A stretch of 64,000 nt of DNA from Cristatella mucedo (Eukaryota > Bryozoa > Phylactolaemata > Cristatellidae): contig WPIO01000018.1 of NCBI GenBank assembly GCA_009760855.2, positions 406,001 to 470,000 of the forward strand. Direction: 5' to 3'. Below are positions 53,083-64,000 of the stretch, piece after piece. Position numbers and translations under genes: made by a program. Numbering within the stretch: position 1 is the first letter of the stretch; each line of letters begins with the position of its first letter. The notes below the pieces were generated by a model. That model was not told where the DNA came from, did no database searches, and saw only the letters and a list, made by a program, of their open reading frames with translations.

Positions 53083-54630
53083 TAATAATAATAATAATAA
53101 TAATTCACTTGATAAAGCGCCCTCAGAGAACTCAATCTCTCTCTAGGCGCTTTACATTTGCTGTAAAGTGAAATGCAATTGAATGGTAAGCAAAATCATG
53201 CTTGAAAAACAAACGAGATGAATAATATGGTTAGGGGTGACGTGCACAGGGTCAGCATGCAAATGTGGTTAGTGGCAGCATGCACAGTGTCAGCAAGCTT
53301 AAGCACATGAAGGACGAATCACAGGGACCCACTAAATGCTGTCCTAAATAGGTGTGTTTTTAAGTTCCTTTTAAATGTGGTCAGGTCAGGGGATATTTTG
53401 ACGCAGGTCGGGAGGGAGTTCCAGGCTTTGGGAGCATATGAACTAAATGCACGGTCTCCAAAGGATTTGAGGTTTGTATGAGATATTTCTAGACTTTTGG
53501 ATTCCGAAAAGCGGGTGGTACGATGCTTGGCCTGATGGGGTAGTATATCTGACAGATAGGCTGGAGCCATAAGATGAAGTGACCTAAAAGTGAGCGACCA
53601 AACCTTGAAGTCAATCCGTTGCTTGACTGGTAGCCAGTGCAGGTCGGCGAGAAGTAGAGTAATGTGGCAACTGTGACGCTCACGACAGACAAGCCTGGCT
53701 GCAGAGTTTTGCACCAGCTGCAATCGCCTGATCGCACATGCTGGTAGGCCAGTAAGCAGTGAGTTGCAGAAGTCGAGACGGGATGTCACGAATGCATGAA
53801 CTAACTTGGACGTGGTATCTTTATCTAAGCAAGCCCGAATTTTAGCAATGTTGTGAAGCTGAAAATAGGCAGATTTGACTGTGGAGCTGATATGGTCGTC
53901 TAACGAGAGGTCGCTTTGGAATATGACACCTAGATTCCGAGCTGATTCGACAGAAGATATGCTGGCAGAGCCAATTTTGAGAGTCAGCCTTTCCAATCTC
54001 TCGATCACACTGGGTTTGCCCATAACTAGTAAGTTAGTTTTATCATCGTTAAGTTTCAGAAAATTTGCTGCCATCCATGTGCGGATGTCATCAATGCATG
54101 CAGCTAGTGAGTTGAGAGAATTTGAGGTGCTCGAAGGCTGGGAGGGATCAAAGCAAAGGTACAACTGAGTGTCATCCGCATCGAAGTGAAAGCCTAGATT
54201 GTGCTTGGCAATCACATCAGCAAGAGGCAGAGCATAAACCGTGAAAAGAACCGGACCTAGCACTGAGCCCTGAGGTACTCCACATTTCAGAGGTATTTCA
54301 GATGATCTTTGTCCATTCACGTCAATACTCTGGAGTCTCCCACTGAGATAGGACCTGAACCACTGCAGAGCAGTGACAGTGATGCCCAGGCGAGATGAGA
54401 GGCGCTCTAGAAGAACTTTGTCATCGATTTTATCAAAAGCTGCCGAAAGATCAACCTAAACAAGCAGAGACACTCTACCCATGTCTGCATTCCTAAGTAG
54501 GTCGTTGTATACCCGAAGCAATGCTGACTCTGTGGAGTGAATAGCTCTAAAGCCAGACTGGAACTTACTAGCAAGGTGTGAGGTTTCGATATACGAGTTT
54601 AGCTGGTCCGCCACGACCCGTTACGGAAGA
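53083..54630 (-). mobile_element. LINE-A copy with 333-codon open frame
   Basis: This is the best-preserved coding copy. From 54320 down to 53319 it is open without interruption: [20 protein letters not shown] (RT), [14 protein letters not shown] (active-site motif with Asp replacing the Tyr of YADD), then [20 protein letters not shown], the [19 protein letters not shown] linker and the conserved C-terminal end NSLPTCVKISPDLTTFKRNL. Further upstream an in-frame TAG interrupts the L-L-D-L-S-A-A-F-D region near 54450. The 3' hairpin and (ATT)n tail are intact; the 5' end is truncated near 54630 before the endonuclease. Confidence 0.92.
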
Positions 54631-55082
54631 CGTTTTCTACACCTAAAATTAAAAGTGAGAGTGCAATGCAACCTTTCGCTAACAAAACCCCAGAAACATG
54701 TGGCACTTTGACTCGAATGATGACACTATAACATGCACACCAGAGGCAAAATCAGGACCTTTTTTGGGTAGCTGGACAACGGAATCCGTCTCAGAACCTA
54801 GCAAACATGAAGCACTATATACTATTGGTTCTGCCTGTGCTTGTGTGCCTCCATGTGACATTTTGTGATCCAGAACATTACCTGCTCTCGGGACCTGGTT
54901 AGAACCGGTATCTAAACCATTTTAGGGCGATAAAAATGTCTTGTTTTTATGGATAAGAAATAGTTCCTCATTGCCAGCTTTAAATCTGACAGACTTATTT
55001 ACTTGAGGGTTGTAAATAATTGTAGTAAATAACCAATTCAGAGATCCTTGAAAATTAGCTCCTAAAATCTTGTCTCATTTTT
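54631..55082. other. Spacer between two LINE-A copies
   Basis: About 450 bp with no repeat match in this window and no coding signal. Confidence 0.45.
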
Positions 55083-58000
55083 TATAATAATAATAATAAT
55101 AATAATGCACTTGGTAAAGCGCCCACAGATAACTTAATCTCTTTCTAGGCACTGTACTATTGCTGCAAAGGGAAATGCAATTAATTGGTAGGTAAAATAA
55201 TGCTTGAATAACAAGCAAAAAGAATAATATAGTTAGGGATGATATGCACAGGGTCAGCATGTAAATGTTGTTAGTAGCAGCATGCACAGTGTCAGCACGC
55301 TTAAGCACATGAAGGACGAATCACAGGGACCCACTTAATGCTGTCCTAAATAGGTGTGTTTTTAAGTTCCTTTTAAATGTGGTCAGGTCAGGGGATATTC
55401 TGACGCAGGTCGGGAGGTAGTTCCAGGCTTTGCGAGCATATGAACTAAATGCACAGTCTCCAAAGAATTTAAGGTTTGTACAAGGTATTTGTAGACTGTT
55501 GGATTCCGAAAAGCTGGTCGTACGATACTTGGCCTGATGGGGTAGTATATCTGACAGATAGGCTGGAGCCATAGAATGAAGGGACCTAAAAGTGAGCGAC
55601 AAAACCTTGAAGTCAATCCGTTGCTTGACTGGTAGCCAGTGCAGGTCGGCGAGAAGTGGAGTAACGTGTTAACTGTGACGCTCACGACAGACAAGCCTAG
55701 CTGCAGAGTTTAGCACCAGCTGCAATCGCCTGATCGCACATGCAGGTAGGCAAGTAAGCAGTGAGTTTCAGAAGTCGGGACGGAATGTCACGAATGCATG
55801 GACCAACTTAGACGTGGTATCCTTATCTAAACAAGCCCGAGTTTTAGCAATGTTATGAAGCTGAAAATAGGCAGATTTGACTGTGGAGCTGATGTGGTCC
55901 TCTAACGAGAGGTCGCTTTGGAATATGACACCTAGATTTCAAGCTGATTCGACAGGAGATATGCTAGCAGAGCCAATTTTGAGAGACAACCTTTCCAATC
56001 TCTTAATAACACTGGGTTTGCCCATAACTAGTAAGTTAGCTTTATCATCGTTTAGTTTCAGAAAATTTGCTGCCATCCATGTGCGGATGTCATCAATGCA
56101 TGCAGCAAGTGAGGTGAGAGAATTTGAGGTGCTCGAAGGCTGGGAGGGATCAAAGCAAAGGTGCAACTGAGTGTCATCTGCATAGAAGTGAAAGCCTAGA
56201 TTGTGCTTGACAATCACATCTGCTAGAGGGAGAGTATAAATCGTGAAAAGAACCGGACCTAGCACGGAGCCCTGAGGTACTCCATATTTCAGAGGTACTT
56301 CAGATGATCTTTGTCCATTCACGTCAATACTCTGGAGTCTCCCACTGAGATAGGACCTGAACAGCTGCAGAGCAGTGCCAGTGATGCCCAGGCGAGACGA
56401 GAGGCACTCTAGAAGACCTTTGTGATCGACGGTATCAAAAGCTGCCGAAAGATCGAGCAAAACAAGTAGTGACACTCTACCAATGTCTGCATTCCTAAGT
56501 AGGTCGTTGTATACCCGAAGCAATGCTGACTCTGTGGAGTGATTAACTCTAAAGCCAGACTGGAACTTACTAGCAAGGTGTGAGGTTTCGATATATGAGT
56601 TCAGCTGGTCTGCCACTATCCGTTCAAGTGTCTTCGATAAGAATGGTAGAAGGGAGACTGGACGGTAGTTGCTCAAGTTCTCTTGATCTAGTGTTGCTTT
56701 CTTGAGAAGAGGCCTGACTACAGCTTGTTTGATAGGTGCTGGGACATGACCTGAGGCTAATGACATATTAGTGATGTTAGTTATGCATGGCAGCAGCAGA
56801 TCAATGCAACGTAGGAGCAGGATAGTGGGAATAGGGTCTAGAGGACTTGTACTCTTCTTTGCTTGAGATATGAAATTTAGGACTAGATCTCTAGTGACCT
56901 GCTTAAATGCAGACATTGAGGTTCAGCCAGGAACCGAAGAACAGCATTCTAGTCGGGAGGTTGTCATCGCAGGGCTGGATTCCCTGATCTTGTCTCTCTT
57001 CTGCACAAAGAATCGAGAGAAGCGATCGGCTAGATAATCACAAGGATCATCAGGTAAGGAGCTAATCTGGGAACGGTTGAGGAGATGGTTTATTGTCGAC
57101 ATCAGCATTTTTGGATTGCACATCTGTGATTCAACAATGTTTCTATAGAAGCTAGACTTGGTCTCTGCTAGGATCGATTGGTACGGCCTACAGTAGTCTT
57201 CATATGCCTGTCGATGGACAATTAATCCGGATCCTGTGCATGCTTTTTCAAGCTTTCGCTTAGTAGACCTGGCTAGTTAAATGTCTGTGGTAAACCTTAG
57301 GCCGTCGGGGCAGGGGCTCACAGTGTGCTTTGTCAGAGGTGCAAACTCGTCGAGCCTGTCAGCTAGTGGTGTGTTGTAGCTATCTACCAATGATGACAGA
57401 TCGGAGGGAGGACTGAGCAGCAGAGGTGAAGCAGATATTCTCTCACGGACAGCATCGATGTCAAGGGTCTTGAGGTTTCGCGATTCACAGGTTATTTTAG
57501 AGGAGGATGTGGGCACACTGTAGATTGAATAAGATCTGCATGTTGTCAGATAAGCTGGATTTGGTAATAATTGGTGATGATAAAGTGCACTTGTATGAGA
57601 AAATCTGGTCAAATGTGTGACCCTTGATGTGTGTAGGGCCATGCACATGAGCCACAAGAGACAAAGAGTCAGTCAATGCACGAAATTCGGTGCTGGAAGC
57701 GTCAGATAAGTGATCAAAGTGAACGTTGAAATCACCCATAACGAGGAAGGGTCGATTTCTTGCACACAGAATAGAAATGAGATCGGAGAAATTTGAGATA
57801 AAGGAGGATTTGGTACCTGGTGGGTGATAGACTACTGCACACTATCGGTAGCTTGTTTTCGGGTGAGACCAAGACAATTGATTCAAAAGACTGCTTCGAT
57901 GGTACCGCAAACGGCTTGACGTTGAATTTTGAACGCACGATAATAGCAACTCCACCTCCAGTTTTGATTGATCTAGAGGTGTGCAAGAAATAGAAACCAG

Positions 58001-58560
58001 ATGGAGTTGCGTCTTTAATTGTCAGGCAGTTTATAGATTTCAGCTAGATTTTATTAAGGGCTAGCAGGTCGATACCATTTTCAGAAATAAGGTCGCTTAT
58101 TACTAGAGGTTTATTGAACATTGAGCGAGGATTCCAAAGGCAAGCGTTATGTCTGGCCAATGGAGTAACAACAGGCCTGATGACCACTAAGTAAGAGAGA
58201 TTTACAGTGACGCATGTGGGGGAGCGTGCAGAGCGGTTCGAGACAATGCTAGGAATACCAAACGAGCGGGTACTCAGCTCACAGTTCCCGCCCTACGAGC
58301 GGCGTCTGAGCTGGCGGTTCCAGCCACCGCGGCGGCTACGGGTGCTTTTCTTTTGTTAATGCATAGTTCATGAATCTTAGCAACAACATTAATATTTGGG
58401 AATGCATTTGATCTACGATGACGAAGCGATAGTAGCTGCTGACGATCATAACTAACAAGCAGGTTACTAGCCGACGGCGTAGCTAAGGCAGCAGCCCGCG
58501 TGGGAGACCCAGCAGCCCGAAGCGTTAAGCGTTTAGATGTCCATAGGCACGCAATTTCTT
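55083..58560 (-). mobile_element. LINE-A, near-full-length copy (APE endonuclease + reverse transcriptase)
   Basis: In element order on the minus strand the parts are these. An endonuclease start has LWNPRSMFNKPLVISDLISE and GIDLLALNKI, then a TAG where a T-E-T-W-L motif is expected. GGGVAIIVRSKFNVKPF follows, then GDFNVHFDHLSDASSTEFRA and HGPTHIKGHTFDQIF (endonuclease catalytic blocks). A linker has HLLNRSQISSLPDDPCDYLA. The RT (325-codon frame 55939-56916) has [50 protein letters not shown] and an intact FHFYADDTQLHL. The C-terminal domain, hairpin and TAA tail follow. Several frameshifts and stops disable it. It belongs to the CR1/L2-like group of APE-type non-LTR elements; no ORF1 was recognised. 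The 5' limit is uncertain. Confidence 0.9.
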
Positions 58561-58895
58561 ACGCGCTACGGTCAAATCCATCAACCGTTATTAATATCAT
58601 CAACCAAAAATATTGTCCCTGAGAGGATTGTTGAGCAAATAATCAAGTGCGATCGTAACGTAAGAAAATAATAGTTGGTTTAGGCAACCACAATCAGTTA
58701 AAACTGCAGATCTTAAGCGAACAAGCATGTATGAACCGCGTCAGATCCTCATAAGTCAGTTTTGTCATCGTCTGCAATCGCTGATATATGACAGCGTTTT
58801 AAATAGTGACACATTCCGCCGATTCATGGTGGAGGAAAATATCAGTGGGGTTGCCACCATGGCCACTAAGCAGCATGTCTGTAGTCGCACTTGTG
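58561..58895. other. No recognisable gene
   Basis: Short sequence between the LINE-A 5' region and a LINE-B scrap; may include unrecognised 5' UTR of the LINE. Confidence 0.4.
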
Positions 58896-58975
58896 AATGT
58901 ATCTCCGTCTGTAACTCCACAAAGCCGTACAGACTAAGTGGGCGTTAAGCTATACAAAGCTCTCCAGCATAGCAC
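58896..58975 (-). mobile_element. LINE-B 3' tip
   Basis: TGTATCTCCGTCTGTAACTC and AAGTGGGCGTTAAGCTATAC match the minus-oriented LINE-B end at 24310 (TGTCTCCGTCTGTTACTC; GTGGGTGTTACGCAGG). Confidence 0.7.
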
Positions 58976-59089
58976 CCACTTATGAGGCTATGATGTGGTG
59001 CGATGACTCGATGAGCTGCAAGACTTCCTTCAAAGTCAGCATCATTAATTTATTAATTCACGTCTTGATCAATTCGAAGAGAAAGCGAG

Positions 59090-59099
59090 GGCCTACTAC

Positions 59100-59189
<90 letters not shown>

Positions 59190-59334
59190 GTAGTATATAT
59201 ATATATATAGTTGTAGTATATATATATATAGTTGTAGTATATATATATATATATATAACTTTTGGATGTATATACATATACATATACATATATCTATATA
59301 TATATATATATGTATATATATACATCCAAAAGTT
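59090..59334 (+). repeat. (AT)n tract with nested inverted repeats
   Basis: CTACTACAACTATATA at the left pairs with TATATAGTTGTAGTA units at 59200-59240. A second pair, AACTTTTGGATGTATATA (59257-59274) and its exact complement (59317-59334), encloses more AT-rich sequence. Confidence 0.93.
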
Positions 59335-59639
59335 CTAGCACTTCAACTCAATTGATCCGATGAGCATGCCTGGCTAATCCGAGAATAGCACGTGGTTAGC
59401 GTGCAAGGAAATCTGTAAGGGGCTTTCGTACATTTTGCTTTGCTCTTCTACCATCTAGCATCGCGTACTCTCGTTGTTATTGCTATTTTTGTTAAATTCA
59501 AAGATGCCGTTGAATTCTTCCAAGTGTTGGGAATAAGAATATACCAGTGATAGTACGATATACAGAGTAGTTTTCGCTGACCTTAATCAGACGGAACCAA
59601 GAAGATGTGCTGAGAGGAGCAACAATTTAAGTGCGGACA

Positions 59640-60420
59640 TTCTCTACCTCGGACTTCCCCCCTGACATTTTCCCCTCCCCCGGACATATCCCCTCTGGTG
59701 TAGGACATTTTCGCATCTGGGGAAGGGCTTTTCCCCCATCCCGTATGGAAATGCCACATTATAAACTGTCATGTTTACATATCTTTTGAAATATTATACA
59801 GCATATAATATATAACATATTCCTACATTGTAGTCATTAGAAATGCGGTCGCTGCGGCCCTACTTTTCGACCGAATACCAAGTGCAAGGTCGACGCTCTG
59901 CCCCGGGCGGCCAGCAGCGGACGCTCTTGGCAGCAGCGCATAGCAGAATCCTCGGCCGCCACCGACGCTGCCGCCGACGTCGCCGGTGACCCTGCCGCCG
60001 CCGACGCCAACGCCACCGTACTGGCAGCACTGGCTGTCCCTCCTCCGTCGGTCGTGCTATAGAGTCCCAGCTTATACTGTGTGGTTAGGCATACAGAACG
60101 CTGGCCCAGAACAACGCCAACAGTTTATTGCAAAAGGCACGAAGCCGCAAGACTGCCTTCGCCCCCTTCTCACACTCGAGTCTTCTCTCTCCTCCCCTCC
60201 GGCTGTGCCTTGGCCAACCTCGATGGTGAATCCACCATCTGTTCACCAGCGGGTTATCGGCCTGTGTCAACGCCTCATTAGAAGCTGATCGCAGCACAGT
60301 GCACAGGCCCCTCTCGACGATGCTCCCAACAACTTTATAGGAAAGGAGCGGTACCAGCCCGCATGCAATCGAACTACATACTGAGTTGATTTTATTTCTA
60401 TAGCTGTATGTGATTGTATG

Positions 60421-60457
<37 letters not shown>

Positions 60458-60600
60458 ATTTTTAGTTATACATTCGTCAAAATAAGGAAATGTCCTACCC
60501 CGGGGTGGGGGAATGTCGGGGGGGTGTCCTAGGGTCCACCACAGGGGAAATTTCAAAGGGAAACTTCCGGGGAGGGGTGGGAAATGTCCTACAACCCAGC
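59640..60600 (+). repeat. Foldback-like repeat C, copy 2
   Basis: The left edge has repeated GGACATTTTCCCC-type blocks and the right edge has the inverse (GGGGAATGTC, GGGAAATGTCC), giving imperfect multi-block inverted ends. The interior matches copy 1 at 50400-50975 (GAAATGCGGTCGCTGC, GC-rich CCG core, GGTCGTGCTAT). About 296 bp at 60081-60376 is absent from copy 1. An internal (TA)n(TG)n run is at 60419-60459. ORFs over the GC core are low-complexity and differ between copies. Confidence 0.75.
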
Positions 60601-61077
60601 AATTAACAAACTAGATTTTAACAAGATTTTAAGGCCTATTGGCACAGGCTTCGGAATATCGTATATGGCAACTGAGTTTTGCTTCCACGACGAGGTACGA
60701 CGCATTATTCGTTGAATTTAGTAATAAAACTCATTTCTGCTCTAGATTTGACTTGGGAGATTTCAATAACCCTGTTAAGTCAAGTCTTCAAGCCTGTCAT
60801 TGCCCGGGCCAGGGTTATGGTGGAGCTGTGGCTGCGATTGACCCGCACTTTGCAGTTCTAAATAATCTATCACTCACTCGAAATTACACACTGGAATCAC
60901 TAAATTCAGAATTTAGCTGTGTCAAACAGCTTCATTGCAAATGATCTATGCTACGCAAGGCAAAATCAAGATTTACTGCAAGTTCTTCTTTGACAGTCCC
61001 ACCGAACAAACTCCCCCTCAGCCACGGTCTGAGCTCTGAAAAAATGTTCAAAGCTGCTTCGTCGCCTTTACAACAAC
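60601..61077. other. No recognisable gene
   Basis: A 101-codon plus frame (60639-60944) is open but has no motif I know. It could be an unrecognised exon; nothing around it supports that. Confidence 0.35.
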
Positions 61078-61140
61078 TATGTGAAACGCCTGAATAGAGA
61101 TTCAGTTCTCTTTGGGTGCTATAAAAACTAAATATATTTA
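61078..61140 (+). mobile_element. SINE-1 tail fragment
   Basis: TATGTGAAACGCCTGAATAG and AGATTCAGTTCTCTTTGGGT match the SINE-1 3' hairpin. The tRNA head is missing. Confidence 0.72.
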
Positions 61141-61681
61141 TTGTAAGACTGGCACTACCTTTTAATATAGTTCCCGACAGCGACTATTGGCCACACCACT
61201 TTTCTGCCAGTTTTCTGGGAAGCGATCGTCGCAAGGAATGCTGCCGATACATGCCAGAAACTGGCCGTGGAAGGGTGTCTTTATATGGAAGCAACCCCTC
61301 CCAAAACGTTCGTTCAAGAGCTGCTCTAATCAAAGCCTTTCGAATTTCGAGTACGCGAGAGTTAAAATTTGGCTAACGTAGACTACCCACGAGTTTCGAT
61401 AGCCTGTTCATGTAGCGCTTGCAGAGGTAGGAGAGGGTATGGGAAAATCTTTTTTCCGGAGACGTAAGTGGCGTCACACAGATCCGGAGGAAAGCCTGGC
61501 GCCTAATGCCGGTGAGCAGGGGTAAGCAGCACTCTCTCTCTTTCTCTGTCTCTCTCTCTCTCCACACCTTCACCAGTGGCCAGACAGTACACAAGGTCCA
61601 GACAGGGAGTGAACGGTTATGACAACGTTGAGCAACACCGGTATCCAGATCTTGGCAGGAACTTAGGGTATAAAACAAGGA
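61141..61681. other. No gene; short (CT)n near 61532-61563
   Basis: Mixed sequence. An interrupted CT tract is the only notable element. Confidence 0.45.
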
Positions 61682-61746
61682 TGGATGTCAAGGGTCTTGA
61701 GGTTTCGCGATTCACAGGTTGTTTTAGATGAGGAGGAAGGCACACT
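61682..61746 (-). mobile_element. LINE-A endonuclease-region scrap
   Basis: GATGTCAAGGGTCTTGAGGT and CGCGATTCACAGGTT match 57456-57500 of the near-full-length copy almost exactly over about 65 bp. Confidence 0.75.
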
Positions 61747-61747
61747 T

Positions 61748-61885
61748 TTAAAGCCATGCGCAGATTTTCACAGCCGAGGTCATGGGTTCGAGTCCTGCAT
61801 TGTGCGATCCTCAATAGCCAACAGCAAGTCGTGATCATAGCTGCGATGGCTCTTCGTCAGCTATATAAAAACACGAGGATGTTAA
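61748..61885 (+). mobile_element. SINE-2 copy, head partial
   Basis: GAGGTCATGGGTTCGAGTCC (box B), diverged body and a tail resembling GGATGTTAAATCAGC. It directly abuts the LINE-A scrap. Confidence 0.75.
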
Positions 61886-61934
61886 ATCAGCGACGCTGTC
61901 CGTACGAGATGATCTTAGCCTCTGCTGCTCCATC

Positions 61935-62995
61935 CCCCCTTAGAAATGTCAGCATTCCTAGATTGCAACAACATGACACTAACTGACATGCTCGAAGAGC
62001 TTGCACCCCTGACTAAGAGCACTGTCCATCCTCACCCAGACGGCCTACGGTTTACCACAGACATTTAACTAGCTAGGTCTAATAAGCCCTAGCATGAAAA
62101 AGCTTACAAAAGAGTAGGACTGACTGTCTATCGACAGGCATACTACTGACTACTGTAGATCGTACCAATCGATCCTAGCAAAGGCCAAGTCTAGCTTCTA
62201 TAAAAAAACACTGTTGAGTCTCACATTCACAATCCAAAAATGTTAGGATCGACGATCAACCATCTCCTTAACCACTGCCAGGTCAGCTCCTTATCAAACT
62301 ATCCCTGCGATGATCTAGCTGATCGCTTCTCTAGCTTCTTTGTCAAGAAGATAGATGAGATCAGGGAGTCCCTCCCTAACATGGCAGTTCAACCTGGAAT
62401 GCTGTTCCCTAATTCCATTCGGCCATTTAATTTCTACATTTAAGCCGGTCACTAGTGACCTCGTCATGAAGTTTATATCTCAATCGAAGAAGACTAGTCC
62501 TCTGGACTTTATTCCCACTGTCCTGCTGCTAACATACATTGATCTGCTGCTGCCATTCATAACTAACATCATAAATATGTCGTTAGCCTCAGGTTATGTC
62601 CCGGCACCTTTTCAAAAAGGCTGTAGTCACACACACAAGAAAGTTACACTAGACCAAGAGAACTTGAGCAACTCCCGCCCAGTCTCCATTCTACCGCTCC
62701 GATCAAAGATACTGGAAACAGTAGTGCCAGACCACTCCGACTTGGGTCACTACATCTCCTGACTTGACCACATTTAAAAAAAAATTTAAAACGCACCTAC
62801 ATATCACAGCATTTAGTGGATCTCTGCGATTCGTCACTTATAGGCTTATGCGTGCTGAAACTGTGCAAGCTGCCACCAAACATACTTGCATGGCTGACCC
62901 TGTGCCTGTTAGCCCCAACCATGTTATTCTTGTTGTTTATTGAGCATGCTACCACTAACCATTCAATTCGTGAATCATTTGCTGATTCGCAAGAC
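61935..62995 (+). mobile_element. LINE-A copy with internal deletion
   Basis: Begins in the linker after the endonuclease (LTDMLEELAPLTKSTVHPHP; DGLRFTTDI), continues through TINHLLNHCQVSSLSNYPCD and the RT start (TSPLDFIPTVLLLTYIDLLL). At about 62745 it jumps straight to the C-terminal end (TTSPDLTTF-equivalent) and 3' UTR. The catalytic RT core is missing. Confidence 0.87.
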
Positions 62996-63710
62996 CTTAT
63001 GACTCAAGTCGATCGGCAGGGTCGAGGGAGACAATTCACCTGAACAGGCAGCATATGGTTACATCAAGCCTTTCAAGCACCCTTGGTTAGATTCGCTGGC
63101 CACTGGCCTGTAATGGAAGCAGAATTTCCTACCGAAGTCTGACGACGTCGGTAGGAACACAGTGCTTAGCTTGCAACGAATGCTTGCTAATCCAGTTCAA
63201 CGGTTTTTTGAGAGCAAACACAATGTACTTCAATTTCTTGAAACCAATTTTCGCCAACAATGGAGAGGCTGCGGTGCAGCCGGCTATTTCATTGCTGTAG
63301 CCAAGACACTAAGCCAGCAAGCATGCTTTTGCAACACGGATTGCATGACTGAATGCACCAAGTCGGCATTCAAGCCGAAGTGCCTAACCAATGCAGTAAT
63401 GGTTATTTACCATGTTTGAAGTTATATTGAAGGACCGAAGCCGGAGATGTCTTATCTATTACGAGCATCCAGATTATTGGCTTGCAGCTTTGTATCGTAC
63501 TTGTGAGGCATGTAGCATTGTAAAAACAGCCTGCATGGTGGCGCCAGTAACTTGTCTTTGGTTTACAAAGTGCCTAGGCCACACATTCGGCTAGAAAGGC
63601 GATTTAACAAGCCAGGGGCTAGCTCCAAAACCATCTGGGTCCCTGCGTCAAAGAAATCGTGGTGAGTGATATGATGCAAAAGAGACTAAGAGTGGAAGAG
63701 AGGAAAAAAG
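62996..63710. other. Possible unrecognised coding sequence
   Basis: Plus frame 63162-63419 (85 codons) includes the cysteine cluster ACFCNTDCMTECTKS. It has no domain I can name, and splice sites were not convincing. Confidence 0.3.
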
Positions 63711-63712
63711 AG

Positions 63713-63731
63713 CAATAGAGAGAGAGATAGA

Positions 63732-63783
<52 letters not shown>
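63713..63783 (+). repeat. (GA)n microsatellite
   Basis: GA dinucleotide tract of about 70 bp with few interruptions. The Leu/Ser repeat frames on the opposite strand are artefacts. Confidence 0.95.
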
Positions 63784-64000
63784 GAGCGAGAGTAAGAAGG
63801 AGGCAGGAGAGATTCCGAGACAGAGTAACAAAAAGAGTGTGCAGAGTAGGACAGTCAAAGACTGAAGGAACGACGATCATCTAGATCTGGCTTGAACATA
63901 AGAGCAAGCTAGCATAGTAGAAATGCTACAAGCGAAATGGTTAGCTTTTTTATTTTTATGGCCAAAGAGTATCCCGCGGCAGTAACCGATACTGAATTTA

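Overview
The window is animal (metazoan) nuclear DNA of intermediate GC content. It has spliced genes with large introns, tRNA-derived SINEs, LINE retrotransposons with microsatellite tails, and dinucleotide tracts up to several hundred bases long. There are no bacterial-style genes or operons. A bilaterian, perhaps a lophotrochozoan, fits, but the sequence does not identify a species.

The only host gene I can support is a nicotinic-acetylcholine-receptor-like (Cys-loop) ion-channel subunit on the minus strand, from about 36.77 kb down to its stop codon at 6.28 kb. I rebuilt it exon by exon from protein-family motifs and splice sites. The exons are: signal peptide and N-terminal helix (36541-36774), a 45-nt exon (29049-29093), loop D/A exon (28381-28487), Cys-loop exon (22123-22297), loop C plus TM1 (20206-20473), TM2 (17450-17539), TM3 (17096-17214), a tentative cytoplasmic-loop exon (14804-14926), and MA helix plus TM4 plus stop (6277-6486). 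All exon phases join without a frameshift and give at least 456 residues, the normal family size. The initiator ATG is not in the visible exons and should lie upstream of 36774. The subunit is divergent: no vicinal cysteine pair in loop C, Phe in place of the loop B Trp, and Val at pore position 6'. It keeps the Cys-loop, the loop D Trp and the -1' Glu typical of cation channels.

Most of the rest is mobile DNA, both in the introns and in the 37-64 kb flank. LINE-A (CR1/L2-like, APE endonuclease plus reverse transcriptase) has more than 20 mostly 5'-truncated copies; the longest is at 55083 to about 58560. LINE-B is a second, related family, found nested inside LINE-A copies with target-site duplications. 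SINE-1 has a tRNA-like head, and its tail matches the LINE-A 3' hairpin, which suggests LINE-A mobilises it. SINE-2 is another tRNA-derived family. There is one solo LTR (33860-34600) and a two-copy foldback-like GC-rich repeat (about 50.4 and 59.6 kb).

The distal half (37-64 kb) has no recognisable host exon. It holds a dense LINE-A cluster (43-58 kb), very long (CT)n and (AT)n tracts, a 49-bp tandem array apparently derived from LINE-A, and large inverted repeats around (AT)n cores.
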